48,661 nt of DNA from SAR92 clade bacterium (lineage in GTDB: Bacteria; Pseudomonadota; Gammaproteobacteria; Pseudomonadales; Porticoccaceae). Below, piece by piece: positions 21,601-33,712 of the stretch. Location: positions 1-48,661 of the forward strand of contig JABBBH010000064.1 in NCBI GenBank assembly GCA_018607525.1, given 5' to 3'. The notes under the pieces are model-generated. The model saw only the letters and a program-made list of their open reading frames with translations. It was not told where the DNA came from and did not search any database. Position numbers and translations under genes: made by a program. Positions within the stretch are counted from its first letter, which is position 1, and each line of letters opens with the position of its first letter.

Positions 21601-21784
21601 GTCTGGCTCCATCTTCAGGAGAAATTCCCTCATGTCGCACCATGATAATGGCTGCGGGAACGGTGACATTTGGATTGACTTCGACAGGCATCGTCGCGCG
21701 CGACATTATCCCTGCCAATAAAAACAACAGCATCAAAGATAGAGTTGCTCGCGAGCGACTTACAACGGCTTTAAAGAATCCCAT
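18608..21784 (-). CDS. RND-family efflux transporter permease subunit (AcrB-like)
   Basis: 1058 aa; N-terminal RATLSLMLLFLLAGIMSRATMPVEVNPNVTVPAAIIMVRHEGISPEDGARLLIRPIETELKTLDG; TM4 GMLIDGSIVVVEFA; TM10 GIVVNNNIVLIDSF. Confidence 0.95.
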   Translation of the reverse strand: MGFFKAVVSRSRATLSLMLLFLLAGIMSRATMPVEVNPNVTVPAAIIMVRHEGISPEDGARLLIRPIETELKTLDGLEEMIATARESTAYVFVRFDINLDIDTVIADVRESVDRAKAKFPEETKEPIVRAISPSPEPDVVVTFTGNTVDERDLFKAAKFFQRKIEGLSQVLETNLSGHRDEVVEVVLNPSKLDLYNINTMELFQRLGQNNLLIPAGEMDAGFGRFGIKVPALLETEQDIRNIPIRSDSQAVVSLGDIAKVERKFKDATGFSLLNGEPTIAVDVRKRLKANSIETIAAVREIIDAHRSEFSQDIQIDFMFDSSEYAQSMVSELMGNILTAMILVLVLVVATLGIRSGMLVGFGIPFCLLGSMIIVNMLGYSFNFMVMFGLLLSLGMLIDGSIVVVEFANTKIIEGLSVKSAYLQSIRRMAVPVLASTGTTLAAFLPMLFWPGVSGNFMVYLPVTVFSVLAWSLIYALIFAPTLGVTLAKIGAKKQSKEALSKPSSTLFTPLLNNYLRLLKLVLARPLTTAIASLLLLVGIFYGYGKFGAGLEFFTETENRFGMATLRAQGNLSIEEQRQLTTQVESRFSYLPGIKQIYASSSAGQLMGQRDASRDQISSFLIELYPRAKRDRSSLEIFAEIRELTKDIPGVYVTAASVEGGPPVGKDLQIQISSSKRELMYNTTARIRQWIEENVAGLRDIEDSLPLSGVQWEMVVDRSQAAMLGVDVNSVGQMVQLVTNGMMIGEFRPDDADQEVEIRVRFPEADRKLESLDSLRVNTANGSVPISSFTQRQAKNRVDAIQRIDQLESVFILANTEDNYLTDTQVNQISQWLATQAIDPAIKITFRGANEEQAESAEFLSTAFTLAMGLMLILLVSQFNSFYQALLILFSVVMSTAGVLLGLLVTQSVFSTILTGVGIVALAGIVVNNNIVLIDSFNHFRRTQSELPLKDAVFLAAKSRFRPVMLTTVTTIAGLLPLATGYSIDMVNRKIEVGGMVASWWQPLASAIVNGLLVATIMTLLLTPAMLLLPEILKNKFSAESLRGAQTKLLAVLHRVTSR

Positions 21785-21804
21785 ACGATATTTTTTTTAA
21801 CCTG

Positions 21805-22866
21805 CTAAGGGGTATTTTTTGAGAGAAAAGTTTCTACCCTTTCCCCTTGAGTGACGTAATTTTGACCCACTGTAATCAAATCAATCATTGCAGGTAGACC
21901 GCTGACCCAAAGACCTTTTTCTGCCTCACCTACAACGATAACTCTGTGCTGAGTGACAAGATTTTCTTGATTAACTGCTCTTACCATTGTCTGCCCCTCG
22001 GCATCCAAAAGAATCAAGCTCGCTGGAATGAGATGCGCCTTAAGACTGTCCATGCGAAGCTGTAATTGACCAGATACCCCTGACCTAAGTTGCAAATCAG
22101 TATTTTCCACCACCGCTTCTACTCGGTATGAGCGCGTGACAGGGTTAGCTTGATGGGCAATGTAAGAAATAACCGCACTTTTTGATGCATAATCATCAAA
22201 TAATGCGCTGGCCTTATCACCTATTTGTAAATTGACCACATCTGACTCTGAGACCTCTGCTACCACTTTGATTGGGCTTAGCTCGACCAGTTTGGCACAG
22301 GGCTGTCCGGATGTTAAAAAATCACCCACTTCAACAGGCCGCTCTTCAACTATGCCTGAAAATGGCGCCTTAACATTTAAACTATCGACTTCATTTTGGC
22401 TTAAAGTCAGTTCTAGCTTTGCAACTTCTAGATTGGCTTTTGCCTGCGCAATGGCAAAATCTGATTGGTATCCTGCAGTTTGCAACTGCTGTGCACCTGA
22501 GTAGGCAATTTGTGCCTGCTCTAGCTTCGCCTTAGCTTGCCTCAATCGCTGAGGCCTTTCCTCTGCTTCAATAACACAGATATTTTGGTTTTTTTCAACC
22601 AGGGCGCCACGTTGACCGGGAACTGATTCAACAGTACCGGCTATCTGTGCTTTTAAGTTGACCACTCTGTTAGGCTGGGTGTGACTATTAAACGCAAGCA
22701 ACGGCACAAAATCTTGCAGGGCAAAATGGTTCACAGAAACCTTGGTATCAGATAAGTTGGGTTGATTTAAATTTGAGGCATCTTCATTGGCAAATAATCC
22801 ACTGCCTAACCACACAAGGGTTGCTAGGATGATTATTAGCGCAATTTTTACATTTGTATTCATCAT
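21805..22866 (-). CDS. RND efflux periplasmic adaptor (membrane fusion protein)
   Basis: Biotinyl-lipoyl-like split domain (VNLKAQIAGTVESVPGQRGALVEKNQNICVIE ... VKAPFSGIVEERPVEVGDFLTSGQPCAKLVEL), immediately upstream of the permease. Confidence 0.92.
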   Translation of the reverse strand: MMNTNVKIALIIILATLVWLGSGLFANEDASNLNQPNLSDTKVSVNHFALQDFVPLLAFNSHTQPNRVVNLKAQIAGTVESVPGQRGALVEKNQNICVIEAEERPQRLRQAKAKLEQAQIAYSGAQQLQTAGYQSDFAIAQAKANLEVAKLELTLSQNEVDSLNVKAPFSGIVEERPVEVGDFLTSGQPCAKLVELSPIKVVAEVSESDVVNLQIGDKASALFDDYASKSAVISYIAHQANPVTRSYRVEAVVENTDLQLRSGVSGQLQLRMDSLKAHLIPASLILLDAEGQTMVRAVNQENLVTQHRVIVVGEAEKGLWVSGLPAMIDLITVGQNYVTQGERVETFLSKNTP

Positions 22867-23087
22867 ATTCCTTTATAGGAAATTAATAGCCAGACAATTA
22901 GTCTGTGTGGTTAATACGACTAGGTCGTCGCTACAGATCCTGTTATCTCTCGCTTAAGCCAATAAATTATAGCCGCCTGACGGGGTTTTATACATAAGTA
23001 AAATGATTGACTAAGTTTAAACTTTGACTGGTTTTTTACTGAACATTTAAAAACCCTTGATATGGGACTAGTCAAATTGTAGCTGAC

Positions 23088-23096
23088 TGGTATAAT
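23088..23096 (+). promoter_or_regulatory. Putative extended -10 promoter for ppa
   Basis: TGGTATAAT located ~36 nt upstream of the ppa ATG (23133). Confidence 0.55.
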
Positions 23097-23132
23097 CCGC
23101 AAACTTTCTGAACGCTATCAATGGATTTAACA

Positions 23133-23663
23133 ATGAGCTATAACGACATTCCTGCAGGTAAAGATCTGCCTAACGATATCAATGTGATCATCGAAATTCC
23201 CGCAAATCACGATCCAATTAAATATGAAGTCGACAAAGACAGTGATGCTATTTTTGTTGATCGCTTTGTTGCTACGCCGATGTTCTACCCAGCAAACTAC
23301 GGCTATGTTCCTCAAACATTATCTGAAGATGGTGACCCTTTAGACGTTTTAGTAGTAACACCATACCCTGTAATTCCAGGTTCTGTTATTCGTAGTCGCG
23401 TAGTTGGCGTACTTAAAATGAGTGATGAATCTGGTATTGATGCCAAGCTACTTGCTGTACCTCATAGCAAATTAACTCGCATCTATGATCACGTTAATGA
23501 AATTGGTGATCTTGATCAGCTATTAATTCAACAAATCGCTCACTACTTCGAAAACTACAAGGCGCTTGAGCCTGGTAAGTGGGTGAAGGTTGATGGTTGG
23601 GACAATGCTGAAGCCGCTAAAGCTGAAGTTATGGCATCACGAGAGCGTTACCTAGCCCTCTAA
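23133..23663 (+). CDS. ppa: Inorganic pyrophosphatase
   Basis: [63 protein letters not shown]. Confidence 0.97.
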   Translation: MSYNDIPAGKDLPNDINVIIEIPANHDPIKYEVDKDSDAIFVDRFVATPMFYPANYGYVPQTLSEDGDPLDVLVVTPYPVIPGSVIRSRVVGVLKMSDESGIDAKLLAVPHSKLTRIYDHVNEIGDLDQLLIQQIAHYFENYKALEPGKWVKVDGWDNAEAAKAEVMASRERYLAL

Positions 23664-23680
23664 GAGACTAGGTTTGCCCG

Positions 23681-23710
23681 ACAAAAACCCGACTTATGTC
23701 GGGTTTTTGT
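23681..23710. terminator. Bidirectional Rho-independent terminator between ppa and rpoS
   Basis: ACAAAAACCCGAC-TTAT-GTCGGGTTTTTGT perfect 13-bp hairpin with A-tract/T-tract on each side, between convergent genes. Confidence 0.9.
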
Positions 23711-23725
23711 GTTTATGGGGTTTGA

Positions 23726-24628
23726 TTAATCAGGGATCTCATTTTGATCGGAAAAAATAATGTCACTTGAGAGACCATTTTTCTTGAGAATATCATTCAA
23801 TCTTCGCAGAGCATCAATCTGAATTTGTCTTACCCGCTCTCGAGTAAGACCCACTTCACGCCCCACTTGATCAAGAGTTTCCTGTGAGTGATTTAATAAC
23901 CCAAAGCGTCTAATAACCACCTCTCTTTGCTTGTCGGGAAGTTCATCGAGCCAATCATTGAGCTTAGCAATCAAATTTTCATTCCCAGTGACTAACTCTG
24001 GGCACAGAGATTTATGATCAGCAATTGTATCTCCAAAGGATTTTTCGTTATCGCCCACTGGGATATCTAATGAGCAGACCGAGTCATTTAACTCAAGAAT
24101 ACGATTAACTGTATCCGCAGGCTTGCCAGCTTCTTTGGCAATTTCCTCATAGGTTGGGGTGTGGTCGAGTGATTGAGCCAGTTTGCGAGATACTCTTCGA
24201 TAGATATTGAGTTCTTTTACCACATGAACAGGCAACCTAATGGTTCGCGTCTGATTCATTAGCGCTCTCTCGATGGTTTGTCTTATCCACCAAGTTGCAT
24301 AGGTTGAAAAGCGAAATCCTCTACTGGGATCAAACTTTTCAACCGCTCGCATAAGGCCGAAGTTTCCTTCTTCAATAAGGTCGAGGAAATCTAGACCTCT
24401 ATTTAAATAAAAACGTGCAATTTTTACCACTAGGCGTAAATTACTTTCAATCATTCGATGACGAGCAGACTCATCACCCTCTTGAAACTTAGTAGCATAG
24501 TGAACTTCTTCTTTCGCGGACAACAGGGGGGATCGACCAATCTCTTTTAGGTAAAGACTGGTGGCATCTATCGCACATGATTCTGGTGGGTGATTAGATT
24601 TTTGATCAACTACAGATAGCTTTTCCAT
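23726..24628 (-). CDS. rpoS: RNA polymerase sigma factor RpoS
   Basis: [61 protein letters not shown]; nlpD upstream; ATG 24628 chosen over TTG 24637, which lies directly on the AAGGAG Shine-Dalgarno. Confidence 0.95.
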   Translation of the reverse strand: MEKLSVVDQKSNHPPESCAIDATSLYLKEIGRSPLLSAKEEVHYATKFQEGDESARHRMIESNLRLVVKIARFYLNRGLDFLDLIEEGNFGLMRAVEKFDPSRGFRFSTYATWWIRQTIERALMNQTRTIRLPVHVVKELNIYRRVSRKLAQSLDHTPTYEEIAKEAGKPADTVNRILELNDSVCSLDIPVGDNEKSFGDTIADHKSLCPELVTGNENLIAKLNDWLDELPDKQREVVIRRFGLLNHSQETLDQVGREVGLTRERVRQIQIDALRRLNDILKKNGLSSDIIFSDQNEIPD

Positions 24629-24750
24629 AACGCGCAACTCCTTTGCATGTTTATAACTCCATAAGACAAGTTAGACTTGCCAGAACGTCCTTATTCTTAA
24701 CTCATTATTAGGTATTTGAAAAAAAGAAAATGCAGTATTTTGGAAACAGC

Positions 24751-25488
24751 TTAGTTAATGTAAGCCATTGGGTTAACCGGTTTACCGTTCTTTCTTATTT
24801 CAAAATAGAGCCTTCCAGTGGATCCTAATTTTGAGATAATATCACTTTCATCGACTACCTGACCTTCGGAAACCAGTAACTTCTGGTTATGGCCGTAGGC
24901 ACTTAATAAGTAATCTGAATGCTTGATGATAACCAGTTTTCCGTAATCACGCAAACCGTCTCCTGCATAAACGACAACCCCACGTGCGGCGGGCACAACC
25001 CCCACCCCTGGCTTGGCTTTGTACTCGATACCCTTGCGTAAGTCTTTTGGATTAAAGGTTTCAGTCACTTTTCCATTTACCGGATTGCGCCATTTAAGCG
25101 CCTGATTATTAAGCGTTGAAAGGGTTTTTTTTACTTGTGAATTTTTTTTATTATCGTCATTTTTGATGATTTTTTTGGCTGTTTTTATGATTTTTGCCGT
25201 AGCTGACGACTTTGGCTTTATTTTAGCAACGGCATTTTTATCGATATTTAACAGCTGTCCACGACGCAACCGATAAGAGGTGCTTAAGCCATTAATTTTA
25301 GCCAGTTGTGTAACATTAAGATCATAGCGCCAGGCAATCGAATATAGCGACTCACCCTGCTCAACAAGGTGGGTCTTTATCGACTGTGTGGGAGGCTGCT
25401 CAAGATCAACGATCGGCGCATTATAGCTGAGGCTAAGCTGACTGGTGAACAGACTTATTAACAGTATTATAAAAATGCAAAATCGCAT
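24751..25488 (-). CDS. nlpD: NlpD-like LysM / M23 (LytM) domain protein
   Basis: LysM (HLVEQGESLYSIAWRYDLNVTQLAKINGLSTSYRLRRGQLLNI) plus degenerate LytM domain; adjacent to rpoS. Confidence 0.9.
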   Translation of the reverse strand: MRFCIFIILLISLFTSQLSLSYNAPIVDLEQPPTQSIKTHLVEQGESLYSIAWRYDLNVTQLAKINGLSTSYRLRRGQLLNIDKNAVAKIKPKSSATAKIIKTAKKIIKNDDNKKNSQVKKTLSTLNNQALKWRNPVNGKVTETFNPKDLRKGIEYKAKPGVGVVPAARGVVVYAGDGLRDYGKLVIIKHSDYLLSAYGHNQKLLVSEGQVVDESDIISKLGSTGRLYFEIRKNGKPVNPMAYIN

Positions 25489-25490
25489 GT

Positions 25491-26438
25491 TTACGCACCC
25501 TGCTCTTGATTGAGCCCTGAGCGATAAGCCAGTCTTTCAATTAATAACACCACCAACAGGCCCACTACAAATGCCACACTTGAAGAAAGCAGGTACGGCT
25601 CTTGACCCACAGTGGCTAGATAATTCTGGGGCAATATATTTTGCGCCCCCACAGCCAATTGATTTTCGGAGCTTATCACTGTGGTCGCAATATTTTTCCA
25701 CGGCCAAATGATCGATAAACTGCCCAAAAGGAAACCGCTCATAGTGGCTATAACCGCCGCTTTATAGTGGCTCATTAACCATGAAAGAATGCGACTTAAT
25801 AGCATAAGACCAACAATGCCACCCATGGCAAATACTATTAAAAAATCCATATGGAAGCTGGCTAGGGCATCGATAAACATCGGATACAACCCCAACAACA
25901 CTAAGATAAATGATCCTGAAATACCCGGCAAGATCATCGCACAGAGGGCAATACTACCAGCGATAAATATGCTCACATAGCCAGTGCCAAGAATGGCTGA
26001 GGGCATAACTGAAAACGCAGAAGCAACCAAAATACCCATTACGAGCAGACCAATAAGATAGGGCTTTGAGGGTGGATTTTGTCGCAATAAATAAATCACC
26101 GATGAAATAATTAAGCCCATAAAAAAACACCAAAGCTGCAACGGAAATGTCGCTAGTAAAAAGCGCATCAGACCAGCAAAGGTAAATAGGCTAAAAAGAA
26201 TGCCTGACAATAAAATGAATAAAAACTGTCCATTGATATGTTGCCATGCGGCAACTATTCCATCATTTTTGAGAATTTTTAACGCCGTGAAGTTAAAGGA
26301 TTTAATGGCATTAATTAAATCGCCATAGATACCAGTGACCAACGCAATGGTTCCTGCAGAAACACCGGGCACAAGATCCACTGCGCCCATAGCGACACCG
26401 CGCAAAAACAAAAGCAACTGACTGTGAATTGATTTCAT
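25491..26438 (-). CDS. popT: DUF368 family membrane protein (PopT-like polyprenyl-phosphate translocase)
   Basis: GAVDLVPGVSAGTIALVTGIYGDLINAI and ILPGISGSFILVLLGLYPMFIDAL DUF368-type repeats. Confidence 0.8.
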   Translation of the reverse strand: MKSIHSQLLLFLRGVAMGAVDLVPGVSAGTIALVTGIYGDLINAIKSFNFTALKILKNDGIVAAWQHINGQFLFILLSGILFSLFTFAGLMRFLLATFPLQLWCFFMGLIISSVIYLLRQNPPSKPYLIGLLVMGILVASAFSVMPSAILGTGYVSIFIAGSIALCAMILPGISGSFILVLLGLYPMFIDALASFHMDFLIVFAMGGIVGLMLLSRILSWLMSHYKAAVIATMSGFLLGSLSIIWPWKNIATTVISSENQLAVGAQNILPQNYLATVGQEPYLLSSSVAFVVGLLVVLLIERLAYRSGLNQEQGA

Positions 26439-26471
26439 GCATCAAATCTCTGTATCTGTTGGCGTAGATGC

Positions 26472-27143
26472 CTAGTGTATGACACCACTTAATAGGGGTA
26501 CAAATTTTACTTTTTCAACAATCTCTTCATCGTATTCGCTGGAGGCACCCATTCGTTTAATGACACTCAAGCTTTGCGAGGCACCATTACCTACTGGAAT
26601 CACCAGTGTCCCATTAGGGGCTAACTGCCTCAGCAAATGCTCTGGTATTGATTGAGGCGCAGCCGTTGAAATAATGCCGTCATAGGGTGCATTTTGCTGA
26701 CAGCCAAAAGCACCATCAGATAATGAAGCATAAACGTTATTTAAACCAAAGGCTTTAAAACGCTGCTGAGCTTTCTTTAGTAGCGGTTCGATTCGCTCTA
26801 CTGAATAAACATTATCAACGAGCTGGGCCAATATGGTGGTTTGGTAACCAGAACCGGTTCCAATCTCTAGTACGCGACGCATGGGACCGGCACTAAGCAG
26901 TATTTCAGTCATTCTAGCAACAATGTAGGGCTGAGAAAGAGTCTGAGAAAAGCCAATAGGCAGTGCAGTGTCTTCGTAGGCGCGATGGGCTAGAGCTTCA
27001 TCAAGAAAAAGATGTCGAGGGGTTCGTTTTATCACATCCAAAACAGCTTGATTACTAATGCCCTGCTCTTCAAGACGCTTAATTAATCGCTCTCTTGTGC
27101 GCTGAGAAGTCATGCCAATCCCAGCAAAATCAATCGAATTCAC
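26472..27143 (-). CDS. pcm: Protein-L-isoaspartate O-methyltransferase
   Basis: [61 protein letters not shown]; true start may be internal (MTSQRTRE, ~27113). Confidence 0.95.
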   Translation of the reverse strand: MNSIDFAGIGMTSQRTRERLIKRLEEQGISNQAVLDVIKRTPRHLFLDEALAHRAYEDTALPIGFSQTLSQPYIVARMTEILLSAGPMRRVLEIGTGSGYQTTILAQLVDNVYSVERIEPLLKKAQQRFKAFGLNNVYASLSDGAFGCQQNAPYDGIISTAAPQSIPEHLLRQLAPNGTLVIPVGNGASQSLSVIKRMGASSEYDEEIVEKVKFVPLLSGVIH

Positions 27144-27204
27144 CCAGTGCTCCTAACAAAAATCATGTGCTTTTCAGTTCGCTTTAAATTAACTATTAAA
27201 TATA

Positions 27205-28161
27205 TCATAGGCTTTTGAATTCGGGGCGAATTAATTGTGCAATTTCTCTTAAAATAGCCGTGGCATATGAACCCGCGGGTAATTCAAAGTTTAGCTCAAA
27301 TTGACCCTCTTGTACTTGCTGATAAGTTAATGCGGAGGGTTTTAATATAAAGGCGCGTCGCTGTTGTTTAAGACCCGCATGCTCCATAGCATGACACCAG
27401 TCTGCCCAGGGTTCGAGTACCTGACGCTCTGTCTCATGAAAACTTTCACCGGTTGCTGATCTACCTCTGCCCCAGAGCGCACCTGTATCCTCAACACTGT
27501 TATTGCCAAGTAATAAATACTGATCTAAAAGTAAGTTAAATAACCATGATCTTGCTGCGGATAAGTACATCCCTGTTCCCTGCCGATTACCCTTTAATCT
27601 TCCATCGACAATTAGTTGCTGAGCCTTGACTAAGTTATTAGCATCCCAGCCAAATCGTTGCTCTGCGAAATAATTGGGCACGCCCTGTTGTTGAATACTG
27701 TTCAGACGTTGACTGAGCTGTTCGAAATCAATATCAAAATCTCGCAACCGAATCGAAAACCGATTGCCCACATGATCGCCTCTTCTTAACTTTTTATTAT
27801 GGCGACCACTGGATAAAATTTTAAAATCATCATGTTGCAACTGACTGAGATCAATATCTTTTCCCGGAAGGTGCAAGCTAAACCATTGAGTAGCAATAGC
27901 GAAACGGTCTTTCAGCCCGCAAAAACCGATATCACGACGATTGATATTGGCTAATTCAGCTAATAGCCCGCAAACCCATTGGGTATTTTGATCTCTTTTA
28001 TGAATATGGACTAGAAGATGCTCACCCTCACCTGAGGGCTCAAAATCAACAATTTCATGAACATTAAAATCTTCAGGGCACTGGCGAAAGGTCGCCTTAC
28101 CCAAAGCATTACCATGTATCCTAGCGAGTCGATTAAAGTCAAAACAGTCTGGCGTTTTAAT
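27205..28161 (-). CDS. truD: tRNA pseudouridine(13) synthase TruD (start extended upstream of the ORF-track TTG at 28104)
   Basis: FCGLKDRFAIATQWFSLH catalytic region; conserved N-terminus encoded upstream of the TTG at 28104 (IKTPDCFDFNRLARIHGNALGKATFRQCPEDF). Confidence 0.9.
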   Translation of the reverse strand: MKTPDCFDFNRLARIHGNALGKATFRQCPEDFNVHEIVDFEPSGEGEHLLVHIHKRDQNTQWVCGLLAELANINRRDIGFCGLKDRFAIATQWFSLHLPGKDIDLSQLQHDDFKILSSGRHNKKLRRGDHVGNRFSIRLRDFDIDFEQLSQRLNSIQQQGVPNYFAEQRFGWDANNLVKAQQLIVDGRLKGNRQGTGMYLSAARSWLFNLLLDQYLLLGNNSVEDTGALWGRGRSATGESFHETERQVLEPWADWCHAMEHAGLKQQRRAFILKPSALTYQQVQEGQFELNFELPAGSYATAILREIAQLIRPEFKSL

Positions 28162-28163
28162 TG

Positions 28164-28643
28164 CTATGCCTCGACCTTTTGTAATAGGGATATCGCATGA
28201 CAGGCGATACCTTCACCACGACCCGTAAAACCGAGTTTTTCAGTTGTGGTGGCTTTTATATTTATCTGATCTAAACAACAGCCTAAATCCTGTACTAGAT
28301 TATTGCGCATAGCCTCTAGATGCGATGCCATTTTGGGGGCCTCAGCAACTATAGTGATGTCGGTATTAGTTAGCTGATAGGCTTGTTTGCGGACTAAGGC
28401 CGCAACTTCTTTTAGTAAGTCTCTGCTACTGCAACCTTTGTATTTTGGGTCGGTATCAGGAAAATGATGGCCGATATCGCCCAATGCCAAGGCACCTAAT
28501 AATGAATCAATTAGCGCATGAATTAAAACATCGCCATCCGAATGGGCTATAAGACTGTGCTGATAGGGAATTGTTATCCCGCCCAAAATTATATGATCCC
28601 CTTCACCAAAGGCATGAACATCAAATCCGTGACCAATGCGCAT
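28164..28643 (-). CDS. ispF: 2-C-methyl-D-erythritol 2,4-cyclodiphosphate synthase
   Basis: [54 protein letters not shown]. Confidence 0.97.
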   Translation of the reverse strand: MRIGHGFDVHAFGEGDHIILGGITIPYQHSLIAHSDGDVLIHALIDSLLGALALGDIGHHFPDTDPKYKGCSSRDLLKEVAALVRKQAYQLTNTDITIVAEAPKMASHLEAMRNNLVQDLGCCLDQINIKATTTEKLGFTGRGEGIACHAISLLQKVEA

Positions 28644-28644
28644 A

Positions 28645-29352
28645 TTAAGACTCCTGACTGTTTAAAATCGCCGAAGCGATGGCTAAATCTTCATAACGGG
28701 TAATCTTTATATTATCTTGACGACCCTCAACAGCTAATACCGGTAACCCTGCATGCTCTATAGCAAAAGCCTCATCGGTGGGCGTGATACCCGCCTGCAG
28801 GCAGCTTTCAATTGCTGCTTTTAACAGACTAAATTTGAATATTTGAGGGGTCTGCGCCATGCGGTATTGGGCGCGATCAATCGTCGCCTCAATCTGCTGA
28901 TCTGAGCTCACTTTTTTAAGGGTTTCATTGACGCTAGCGGTTAGAATTCCGCCCGCTGAGTGATGCTCTACTGCATTAATCAGCTTGTTAATATCAGCAG
29001 GGGTTATGCAGGGCCGGGCAATATCATGCACCAGCACCCAATCATCATCTGAGGCCACTTGATCTAAGCTTAACAGGCCATTGAGTACTGAGTGCGCCCG
29101 CTGTTCGCCACCCTTAACCTGTTTTACATTTGATTGCGAAATGGATGGGACCTGTGACCACCAGACGGTGTCAATATCGCAGGGGATAATGATTGTTTCA
29201 ATTTGTGGGACTGCTTTGAGTCGACGTAGGCTATGTTCGGCCACTAGCTGCCCATTGAGCTCAAAAAACTGTTTGGGCTTCTGCGTTGAGAAACGCTTAC
29301 CTGCACCCGCAGCAGGAAGGATTGCCCAAATTTTTGGTATGGACTTAGTCAT
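28645..29352 (-). CDS. ispD: 2-C-methyl-D-erythritol 4-phosphate cytidylyltransferase
   Basis: [51 protein letters not shown]. Confidence 0.96.
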   Translation of the reverse strand: MTKSIPKIWAILPAAGAGKRFSTQKPKQFFELNGQLVAEHSLRRLKAVPQIETIIIPCDIDTVWWSQVPSISQSNVKQVKGGEQRAHSVLNGLLSLDQVASDDDWVLVHDIARPCITPADINKLINAVEHHSAGGILTASVNETLKKVSSDQQIEATIDRAQYRMAQTPQIFKFSLLKAAIESCLQAGITPTDEAFAIEHAGLPVLAVEGRQDNIKITRYEDLAIASAILNSQES

Positions 29353-29358
29353 AGCAAC

Positions 29359-29682
29359 TTATGGCTCTTTTTTATCGGCTTTAGACTGCTTTTTCTTATC
29401 CGTTACCAGATAAAAAACCTCGCCTTCTTTAATCATTCCGAGGTCTTTTCTGGCTTTTTCTTCTAAGGAATCGAGATTGGTTTTCAAGCTCTCAACTTCC
29501 TGTGCAATTAGCCTATTTCTTAGCATGAGGCTTTCGTTGATTTCGCTCTGCTGATGCCACTGCTTATCGAGAGCAATTTTATTGGAGATACTACCCTCTC
29601 CAAACCACAGACGAATCTGTAGCAACACAAGCAAAGCAACCAATACAACTACTAACCATCGCATCATGCTAATTCTAACCAT
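29359..29682 (-). CDS. ftsB: Cell division protein FtsB
   Basis: Short TM plus coiled-coil, EEKARKDLGMIKEGEVFYLV motif, upstream of ispD; start may be MRWLVVV (~29661). Confidence 0.92.
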   Translation of the reverse strand: MVRISMMRWLVVVLVALLVLLQIRLWFGEGSISNKIALDKQWHQQSEINESLMLRNRLIAQEVESLKTNLDSLEEKARKDLGMIKEGEVFYLVTDKKKQSKADKKEP

Positions 29683-29717
29683 CTATAAAAGATTGTTACC
29701 CGCCAAACTCGGGACGA

Positions 29718-31037
<1,320 letters not shown>

Positions 31038-31079
31038 TTATAAAACCAGAGGCTTTTTTAATTGCATCTAGTTTATTTA

Positions 31080-33661
<2,582 letters not shown>

Positions 33662-33712
33662 TTAAGATGGGAGGCTATTTTGCCACAAACACCGATAGCA
33701 ATCCACTGTCTT

